From contig CALVQP010000066.1 in assembly GCA_944358225.1 (NCBI GenBank), positions 1-5,060 of the forward strand: 5,060 bases of DNA, in the 5' to 3' direction. The DNA comes from an uncultured Bacilli bacterium (GTDB lineage: Bacteria > Bacillota_I > Bacilli_A > RF39 > UBA660). This document shows, in pieces, positions 1 to 4,578 of this stretch; positions within the stretch are counted from its first letter, which is position 1; every line of letters starts with the position of its first letter. The translations under genes and the position numbers were made by a program. The notes beneath the pieces were generated by a model that made no database searches, was not told the origin of the DNA, and was given only the letters and a program-made list of their open reading frames with translations.

Positions 1-364
1 TTATCAAAGCTATAACTGCCGTTAGCATTGAAAATACAAATGTTGCGGCTGAACCACAATCTTTAGCAACTTTAGCTAAAGGATGAATTTCTAAAGTAAT
101 TAGATCAACAGCTGCCTCAATGGCCGTATTAATAAGTTCGGCAGCTAAAGTAACACCTATGGCTATTAAGGCTATTGCCCATTCAGTTAAAGAAATGTTT
201 AAAAGAAAACCTAATATTACTATTAATAGTGTCGCAATAAAATGGATTAACATACTTTGCTCATTTTTATAAGCATACTTTAATCCTTGCAAAGAATATT
301 TAAAACTACTTAAAAATCGTTTAAATCCTTTCTTTTTCAATTCATCTCTGGATATTTGCGCCAT
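1..364 (-). CDS. dgkA: Diacylglycerol/undecaprenol kinase DgkA (C terminus cut by window edge)
   Basis: Small integral membrane lipid kinase. In Gram-positive bacteria this family mainly phosphorylates undecaprenol to recycle the cell-wall lipid carrier, or diacylglycerol. I translated 121 residues; the family is usually about 120-135, so little is missing. Seen: an amphipathic N-terminal segment (about 13-34) with E35, a first membrane segment (about 39-56), a second (about 62-80) running into the family signature AAELINTAIEAAVDL (74-88) with E76, N79, E83 and D87, then HPLAKVAKD (94-102) and a third hydrophobic segment that leaves the window. The usual AKDxxAGAV is AKDCGSAAT here, a mild variation. 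The ATG at 362-364 was chosen because CAGGAG (375-380) lies 10 bases upstream. The gene overlaps the 3' end of ybeY by 23 bases, so translation is probably coupled. The ybeY-dgkA order is conserved in Bacillota. Confidence 0.93.
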   Translation of the reverse strand, partial: MAQISRDELKKKGFKRFLSSFKYSLQGLKYAYKNEQSMLIHFIATLLIVILGFLLNISLTEWAIALIAIGVTLAAELINTAIEAAVDLITLEIHPLAKVAKDCGSAATFVFSMLTAVIALI

Positions 365-785
365 CTAAAATCAACTCCTGTAATGCAAACATTTCTGTTT
401 CTTCGTCTTTAGTCATGTGATCATAACCTAATAAATGTAGTAAGCCATGAATACATAAAAAAGCCAGTTCTCTTTTTTCACTATGTTGATATTCCAAAGC
501 TTGTTCTTTCATACGAGGAATACATATATATATTTCTCCGAGTAATCTAGTGTCATTATACACTATTTTCCCATTATCTTCAAAGGCAAAAGAAATTACA
601 TCTGTAACCTTGTTGATGTGGCGATACTCGTTATTTAAATTTTTAATATACTCTTCATCAACAAATATTATATCAAATATAGCATTATTAATTTTTAAGA
701 CTTTCTTTAAAGCATAATTTAAAAGATCATTTAAATAAGAATATTCTTGATAACCATATTCATCAGTTATTTGAAATTTATTCAT
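342..785 (-). CDS. ybeY: Endoribonuclease / rRNA maturation factor YbeY
   Basis: Cytoplasmic single-strand-specific metallo-endoribonuclease involved in 16S rRNA 3'-end maturation and ribosome quality control (family knowledge). The predicted protein is 147 residues, a normal family length. The metal-binding signature HGLLHLLGYDH is intact at 113-123 (H113, H117, H123). Upstream are the conserved block YRHINKVTDVISFAF (54-68, with R55) and LGEI (82-85), where many homologues have LGDI. I chose ATG 783-785 over the GTG at 792-794: the GTG lies inside the ribosome binding site AGGGTGG (791-797), which sits 5 bases before the ATG. The start codon overlaps the stop of the VanZ-family gene as ATGA (782-785), and the 3' end overlaps dgkA. 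In B. subtilis the gene (yqfG) lies in the same yqfC-yqfD...dgkA neighbourhood. Confidence 0.95.
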   Translation of the reverse strand: MNKFQITDEYGYQEYSYLNDLLNYALKKVLKINNAIFDIIFVDEEYIKNLNNEYRHINKVTDVISFAFEDNGKIVYNDTRLLGEIYICIPRMKEQALEYQHSEKRELAFLCIHGLLHLLGYDHMTKDEETEMFALQELILDGANIQR

Positions 786-1399
786 GAAAACCACCCTAAT
801 GCTTTACTAGATATAAGATAATAACCAATTAATACGACGATAATGATACAAACAATATTATAGACTATTTCTTTTTGGAATATAGAAGGTAAATGTTTCG
901 AAATAGCATTTAATCCTATATATAATAAAAAACCACAAATTCCTCCAACAATATTAAGGATTATATCATCAATATCAAAAGCTCGCCCAATTTGTAATTG
1001 GACAAATTCAATAGTTAAAGAAGCAAGAGCCGACAACGAGAAAATATGAAGGATTTTTTTGGCTTTAATATAACGTGAGACAAAATAACCAAATGGTAAA
1101 AACATTACTAAGTTACCAATAACATTATATTTAAAATATTCACTATGAATATTGTAACGTGAAATTTCTTGAAAAGGGACTATATTAATACCACTACCCC
1201 CTAAGTCACGATTCGTAACCAATTCAAATAGCATTAAAATATAAACTATAAATATTAAACCTAAAAATTCTTTATAAAAAACAAATTTTTCTTTGTTTAT
1301 AAGAATATAGGCTAATCTTATAGAAATGATGACTACTAAAAAAATCGTTAACATTGGCCATACGGACATAAATGTTTTATTAAGGGTATTTTCTATCAT
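782..1399 (-). CDS. VanZ-family membrane protein
   Basis: A 205-residue polytopic membrane protein of the VanZ-like family. VanZ itself gives low-level teicoplanin resistance by an unknown mechanism; most family members have no known function, so resistance should not be assumed. Family landmarks are in order: INIVPFQEI (71-79), YNVIGNLVMFLPFG (91-104), E131 followed by FVQ, and GRAFDIDDIILNIVGG (138-153). Hydrophobic segments lie roughly at 13-33, 44-62, 94-108, 112-130, 146-166 and 179-197. The start ATG (1397-1399) is preceded by AAAGGTG (1404-1410) and overlaps the yqfD stop as ATGA; the stop in turn overlaps the ybeY start. It sits where phoH and yqfF lie in B. subtilis, so it is probably cotranscribed with envelope- and spore-related genes. 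A role in the cell envelope is inference only. Confidence 0.87.
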   Translation of the reverse strand: MIENTLNKTFMSVWPMLTIFLVVIISIRLAYILINKEKFVFYKEFLGLIFIVYILMLFELVTNRDLGGSGINIVPFQEISRYNIHSEYFKYNVIGNLVMFLPFGYFVSRYIKAKKILHIFSLSALASLTIEFVQLQIGRAFDIDDIILNIVGGICGFLLYIGLNAISKHLPSIFQKEIVYNIVCIIIVVLIGYYLISSKALGWFS

Positions 1400-2586
1400 G
1401 TTACACCTTTCATTTCTGGATTATTATTTTGTTCTGCAGTGTAATGTTCTATCTTAGATATTTTTTCTTCTACAGCCACAAAAATCTCTACATCCATTGT
1501 ACTATTATTTTCACTAATTTTCAAAACTTTTTGTGTTAATATACGTTCTTTGTCATTTAATTGTAACTGGATTTTTTCTTTAGCTTTATTAATAGCTTGC
1601 TCTAAAGCTTCTTTTTGCGTATATGTTTTAGTTTTTTTCGTAACTTCATATTGTTTTTCTAGATAAAAACTCGTATTAAATAAACTAAATAGTTTATTAT
1701 CTTGTGATATATAATTTTTAAATCGTGGTTTTAAAATAGATTTTTCTTCTTTAGAATTCTTATACTTTAGATTATACCGCATTTTACCTGTTTTTTGCTT
1801 TTCTTCATAGGTTAAAGGAATATTAACTTTAACAGTATACCAAACTTCTCCATATGCTTCCCCTTTGGCACAAAGGCTTTCTTTTACTTCTTCACCAACT
1901 AAAATATCACCTGATACAATAATATCCCCTTTAGAAACATAATCCCCGCTTGTTTTGATTTGTTCCCCTAAAGAATTAGTTATTTTGGTAATAATACTAT
2001 TTTTGGTGGCAACGATATGGCAATAGCCATCATCTTCTTTTATTTTGGTTAAAATACGCTCTTCTACTTTGACTTTATAAGTCATTCCGACATTTTCTAT
2101 TTCAAGCCACTCTAATTTATCAGGATATTTGGCTAAAATTTTATTTTTTATTTTTTGTAAAGTTTGATAATCTTTTTTAAATGTTAATCTTTTTATATTA
2201 TAATTTTCTAGTTCTTCAGTTACTAATTGACGGACCTTTTTGTCAGAATGAATCACCTCAACACTGACAATAGTATTTTTTAATAGCCAAAATAGTATTA
2301 AGGCCACAAGTAAACATATTAAGAATATGTGATTTTTTCGGATTAAAGTTTTTATTTTATATAGGCCTGTTTCACTAGTAATTTTAATTTTGTAACCACG
2401 ACATTCTTTTTTTAAGATTTTGACGTTATCAATGTTAGTTATAAATTTAAGCTTATTTTGATCATATTTTATGTGATGAAGAGTAATTGGCATTTTAGAA
2501 AGACGAATGATCAGATGATTGATAAAAGCTCCTTGAATACAAATTTCTACTTCATGTTTTTTTAGGCTTTTGGTAATATTTTTCAT
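1396..2586 (-). CDS. yqfD: Sporulation protein YqfD
   Basis: Membrane protein of the YqfD family, about 396 residues, matching the roughly 400-residue family length. In B. subtilis yqfD is a mother-cell (sigma-E) sporulation gene; its molecular role is unclear. Seen: a soluble N-terminal domain (1-82), one strong membrane segment (about 86-102), then a long C-terminal region with family-like blocks: EWLEIENVGMTYKVKVEER (159-177), VSKGDIIVSG (217-226) and AKGEAYGEVWY (240-250). The last about 90 residues are charged and probably helical. The start ATG (2584-2586) overlaps the yqfC stop as ATGA, and no good Shine-Dalgarno precedes it (AGAATTTATTCG), so initiation probably depends on coupling to yqfC. 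The 3' end overlaps the VanZ-family gene the same way. Assignment rests on these blocks, size and its place next to yqfC. Confidence 0.9.
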   Translation of the reverse strand: MKNITKSLKKHEVEICIQGAFINHLIIRLSKMPITLHHIKYDQNKLKFITNIDNVKILKKECRGYKIKITSETGLYKIKTLIRKNHIFLICLLVALILFWLLKNTIVSVEVIHSDKKVRQLVTEELENYNIKRLTFKKDYQTLQKIKNKILAKYPDKLEWLEIENVGMTYKVKVEERILTKIKEDDGYCHIVATKNSIITKITNSLGEQIKTSGDYVSKGDIIVSGDILVGEEVKESLCAKGEAYGEVWYTVKVNIPLTYEEKQKTGKMRYNLKYKNSKEEKSILKPRFKNYISQDNKLFSLFNTSFYLEKQYEVTKKTKTYTQKEALEQAINKAKEKIQLQLNDKERILTQKVLKISENNSTMDVEIFVAVEEKISKIEHYTAEQNNNPEMKGVT

Positions 2587-2825
2587 CGAATAAATTCTAC
2601 GTTTTCAATTATACCTTCAATTAGTATTTCTTTTTCCATCATTTTACTAATACTTAAGTTGGCACCTTTAATTTTTAAAGTAAATTTTTCTAATTTTAAA
2701 GTAATTTCTGTATTAGAAAAGTGGAATAGATTTAAATAATTGAAAACATGAACATAATTTTCAAATATATTAACAAAGTAATCTTTGTCATACAAGAAAC
2801 TTCGAATATTATCAATAAGTTTCAT
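2583..2825 (-). CDS. yqfC: Sporulation protein YqfC (YabP/YqfC family)
   Basis: An 80-residue protein with no membrane segment or signal peptide. The C-terminal half shows the beta-rich YabP/YqfC pattern: ITLKLEKFTLKIKGANLSIS (41-60), then EKEILIEGIIENVEF (64-78), with the spaced glycines in KGANL and EGII. In B. subtilis yqfC is a sigma-E-dependent sporulation gene immediately before yqfD, the same arrangement as here. The ATG at 2823-2825 is preceded by AGGTGA (2830-2835). It begins the tightly overlapping unit yqfC-yqfD-vanZ-ybeY-dgkA and lies just after a terminator-like hairpin. I found no convincing promoter in the 45-base gap upstream, so transcription may start inside yqeY or come from readthrough. 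Confidence 0.85.
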   Translation of the reverse strand: MKLIDNIRSFLYDKDYFVNIFENYVHVFNYLNLFHFSNTEITLKLEKFTLKIKGANLSISKMMEKEILIEGIIENVEFIR

Positions 2826-2848
2826 CTAATCACCTAAAGAATTTTATG

Positions 2849-2872
2849 AAAAAAAGATACTTTTAAGTATCT
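2849..2872 (-). terminator. Intrinsic terminator after yqeY
   Basis: On the minus strand, AGATACTT (2865-2872) and AAGTATCT (2855-2862) form a perfect inverted repeat; a realistic fold is a 7-bp stem with a 4-base loop, followed by six or seven T (2849-2855). The stem begins on the last two bases of the yqeY stop codon. It has only two G-C pairs, so termination is likely partial. It separates rpsU-yqeY from the yqfC unit. Confidence 0.6.
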
Positions 2873-3311
2873 AATTTGCTAATTTTTCTTTGATTTTTTT
2901 ACTAACGTCGCCCATATCGGCACGTGAAGATACTAAAGGAGTTATAACTTGCATTACCTTCTTCATATCTTTAATACTTTGCGGTTTTACAGTGGCAAAG
3001 ACTTCATCAATTATAGTATCAAGTTCCTCTTTGGTTAATTCTTCAGGTAAATATTTTTTTAAAATTGCTATTTCTTGTTCTAAAGAATCGGCTAAATCTT
3101 GACGATTGTATTTTAGATATTCTTCTTTAGAAGCCTTACGAACTTTTACTTGCTTTTTAATGACACTGATTACTTCTGCCTCTGTTAAATCGCACTTTTT
3201 ATTAATTTTCTCGGCTTGCAAATTACTTTTTAACATTCTTAACACTGATACTTTAAATTTATCAGCAGCTTTCATAGCTGTTTTTAAATCGTTTTCAATT
3301 TGATTATACAT
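2871..3311 (-). CDS. yqeY: YqeY / GatB-YqeY domain protein
   Basis: A 146-residue protein made of a single GatB_Yqey domain, the tRNA-binding-like fold also found at the C terminus of the amidotransferase subunit GatB. Stand-alone YqeY proteins are widespread and of uncertain function. Seen: N-terminal helix LKTAMKAADKFKVSVLRMLK (9-28), the charged helix around VIKKQVKVRKASKEEY, the conserved YLPEELTKEEL (87-97), and near the C terminus SSRADMGDVSKKIKEKL, the counterpart of the family's GxADGxxV motif with some substitutions. AGAGG (3319-3323) sits 7 bases before the ATG. Its start is 13 bases after rpsU, the usual Bacillota pairing, and it shares the rpsU promoter. A hairpin begins at its stop codon. 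Confidence 0.93.
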   Translation of the reverse strand: MYNQIENDLKTAMKAADKFKVSVLRMLKSNLQAEKINKKCDLTEAEVISVIKKQVKVRKASKEEYLKYNRQDLADSLEQEIAILKKYLPEELTKEELDTIIDEVFATVKPQSIKDMKKVMQVITPLVSSRADMGDVSKKIKEKLAN

Positions 3312-3324
3312 GATTTATCCTCTT

Positions 3325-3525
3325 TTAGTATTCTTTTCTACTTTTCTTATTTTTTTTACGCGAATTTTTTATATTTTTTTCTAATTCTTCTCTTTTTACG
3401 ATTCCTGGTTTTTTATAGAATTTTCTTTTTTTGATTTCTGAAGGGACACCGCTTCTTGCAACTTGGGTTTTAAATTTCTTAAGTGCAATATCAATATTTC
3501 CATCTTTTACATTAACTTTAGTCAT
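3325..3525 (-). CDS. rpsU: 30S ribosomal protein bS21
   Basis: Small basic ribosomal protein of the 30S platform, near the anti-Shine-Dalgarno end of 16S rRNA. It is 66 residues against 57-60 in most Bacilli; the extra length is a lysine/arginine-rich tail (KNSRKKNKKSRKEY). Seen: an N-terminal V-V-K-type segment (TKVNVKDGNIDIALKKFK), a central basic helix, and the family motif KKRKFYKKPG (32-41). The ATG (3523-3525) has a strong ribosome binding site, GGAGGG (3534-3539), 8 bases upstream. It is the first gene of a two-gene unit with yqeY, driven by the sigma-A promoter at 3555-3583. Confidence 0.95.
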   Translation of the reverse strand: MTKVNVKDGNIDIALKKFKTQVARSGVPSEIKKRKFYKKPGIVKREELEKNIKNSRKKNKKSRKEY

Positions 3526-3554
3526 ACTACTTACCCTCCCTTCATCACTCCTTG

Positions 3555-3583
3555 ATTATAACACTAGTACTTTTATAGTGCAA
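3555..3583 (-). promoter_or_regulatory. Sigma-A promoter for rpsU-yqeY
   Basis: On the minus strand the -35 TTGCAC (3578-3583), a 17-base spacer (3561-3577) and a consensus -10 TATAAT (3555-3560) preceded by TG plus one base (extended -10) form a near-ideal housekeeping promoter. Transcription should start near 3547-3549, leaving a leader of about 20-25 bases with the rpsU ribosome binding site. CACTA/TAGTG pentamers at 3562-3566, 3576-3580 and 3591-3595 overlap it. Confidence 0.85.
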
Positions 3584-3647
3584 GAAAAAATAGTGCCTCT
3601 TTAGCGTTTTTTTTGCAGGAAATACAGGCTTTAAATACGATTTTCTA

Positions 3648-3809
3648 TTATAAATAAGTTGTAATTAGACAAACTATTTTTAAGCCACATAATTTACCTA
3701 AAGAAAAGAGCATTTGAATAAGTAGGTTTAAGCACTCTAAGATAAAAGGCAGAATTAAAATAATTATTATAGCTTTGAAATATGACTTAGCTTTTATTTT
3801 TTTTAACAT
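3648..3809 (-). CDS. Small hydrophobic protein, candidate bacteriocin immunity protein
   Basis: A 53-residue reading frame beginning MLKKIKAKSYFK, then a long hydrophobic stretch (about 13-38) and a second (about 41-53), with cysteines at 26, 41 and 47. The basic N terminus followed by hydrophobic segments predicts a one- or two-span membrane peptide. The ATG (3807-3809) lies inside the last codons of the upstream peptide gene (7-base overlap, 3803-3809). There is no Shine-Dalgarno, so translation would be coupled. Small membrane proteins encoded right after bacteriocin structural genes are often immunity proteins; that role here is inference from position and topology, since I do not recognise the family. 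It could instead be a third exported peptide (it lacks a double-glycine leader) or not be translated. Confidence 0.5.
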   Translation of the reverse strand: MLKKIKAKSYFKAIIIILILPFILECLNLLIQMLFSLGKLCGLKIVCLITTYL

Positions 3810-3964
3810 GAGCGATTACTATACATCATTCTAATAGTAGTTCCTAAACTACGCCCTACTTCCATTAAAGCATCGATTACTTTGGATACTGAAGTAAGTA
3901 GCGCGCTTGTTATTTTTAACTCTCCGCCTTTAATTAAAACTAATTCTTCATCGTTAAGTTTCAT
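3803..3964 (-). CDS. Double-glycine-leader peptide, candidate bacteriocin (peptide 2)
   Basis: A 53-residue precursor. The leader MKLNDEELVLIKGG fits the double-glycine pattern read by C39-peptidase ABC transporters: hydrophobic L at -12, E at -8, L at -7, I at -4, GG at -2/-1. The predicted mature peptide is 39 residues, starting ELKITSALLTS and ending in a single terminal cysteine (C53). It looks like an amphipathic helix and carries a GxxxG motif, GRSLG (37-41). A strong ribosome binding site, AAAGGAG (3970-3976), lies 5 bases before the ATG and directly after the stop codon of peptide 1. The terminal cysteine is odd, because one cysteine cannot form an internal disulfide. A pheromone or other secreted peptide is an alternative. 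I do not recognise the mature sequence as a named bacteriocin. Confidence 0.8.
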   Translation of the reverse strand: MKLNDEELVLIKGGELKITSALLTSVSKVIDALMEVGRSLGTTIRMMYSNRSC

Positions 3965-3976
3965 GCTTTCTCCTTT

Positions 3977-4120
3977 CTATTTATGACAGCTTAAAGGGCG
4001 AAAAATGCCATCTAAAATGCCAATTAGGAAGACTACCCCGGCAGCAATTCCACATATTGCTGCCGTAGATAAGGCTCCTCCATTAATTTTTTGTAATTGG
4101 TTGCTATTTAAAACTTCTAT
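3977..4120 (-). CDS. Double-glycine-leader peptide with apparent ATA start (peptide 1)
   Basis: The frame from 4120 down to the TAG at 3977-3979 gives 47 residues if ATA (4118-4120) is read as Met. The leader then reads MEVLNSNQLQKINGG, with L at -12, N at -11, L at -7, I at -4 and GG, the same spacing as peptide 2. The mature part would be 32 residues, very hydrophobic, with two cysteines (C23, C45) that could form a disulfide, GxxxG motifs GIAAG (24-28) and GILDG (34-38), and a polar tail RPLSCHK. There is no ATG, GTG or TTG in frame between the accessory gene and the leader. GGAGGG (4125-4130) is well placed for the ATA; ATT (4121-4123) is the only other nearby candidate. Its reading frame and leader are intact, so the peptide call is firm but its expression is uncertain. 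Confidence 0.72.
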   Translation of the reverse strand: MEVLNSNQLQKINGGALSTAAICGIAAGVVFLIGILDGIFRPLSCHK

Positions 4121-4134
4121 AATTCCCTCCTTTT

Positions 4135-4578
4135 TTAAAAAATAGTATTTTTGATTTTGGTTATTAACTTTTCTTTACTTAAAATAATATTGGTATTAAT
4201 TAATAAGTTGTTTTTTTGATATTTAGCAGCTAATGACAACTTTATAGCAATTAATTGATAATTATTTTGATTATGTTCATTTTGTTGAAGTTCTCCTAAA
4301 GAAATAACTTTATAAGGGTAGTTTTTATTTTGAATGATTAAAGTATTTGTTTTAAGAACTTGCTGGGTAACGCTACTATCACAGTATAAATAGTACTGAC
4401 AATTATTATTCTGACAAGAAACATATATTTTTGTAGCATAAATTTTTTTTACTTCATAATTGAAACTAAAGATTGTAATAATTAGAATAAAAGATATTAG
4501 TAACGTTTGAATGCTTAAGAAAATATTGGGTTTAATATTTAAAAGATTTTGATGATTAAATTCATAGTAACTTTTCAC
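4135..4578 (-). CDS. Short membrane accessory protein of a bacteriocin exporter (HlyD/LcnD-like, minimal)
   Basis: A 147-residue protein with a short cytoplasmic N terminus, one strong membrane segment (about 17-39) and an extracytoplasmic C-terminal domain of about 105 residues. This is the topology of the membrane-fusion/accessory proteins (HlyD, LcnD, MesE type) that work with peptide-exporting ABC transporters, but those are usually near 450 residues with a long coiled coil, which is absent here. The outer domain has three cysteines close together (C55, C60, C66), and a C-terminal tail IILSKEKLITKIKNTIF of the sort seen in such accessory proteins. The start is GTG (4576-4578) with AAAGGAG (4583-4589) 4 bases upstream. 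The start overlaps the ABC gene by 17 bases, and the stop is 14 bases before the first peptide frame. Function is inferred from topology and position. Confidence 0.6.
   Translation of the reverse strand: MKSYYEFNHQNLLNIKPNIFLSIQTLLISFILIITIFSFNYEVKKIYATKIYVSCQNNNCQYYLYCDSSVTQQVLKTNTLIIQNKNYPYKVISLGELQQNEHNQNNYQLIAIKLSLAAKYQKNNLLINTNIILSKEKLITKIKNTIF

Noticed and set aside
783..794. GTG at 792-794 as the ybeY start
   Set aside because: The GTG is part of the ribosome binding site AGGGTGG; ATG at 783-785 has correct spacing and an ATGA junction.
2841..2848. CATAAAAT on the minus strand, resembling a sigma-E -10 for yqfC
   Set aside because: Transcription would begin inside the yqfC ribosome binding site, and no -35 element lies at the proper distance.
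2890..3303. Two plus-strand reading frames (2890-3102 and 3106-3303)
   Set aside because: They lie antisense within yqeY, lack family motifs, and the minus-strand product is a clear YqeY protein.
3585..3614. A-run/T-run hairpin (A 3585-3590, T 3607-3614) as a terminator between the cassette and rpsU
   Set aside because: The fold depends on G-T pairs on the plus strand that become A-C mismatches in the minus-strand transcript, where it would be needed.
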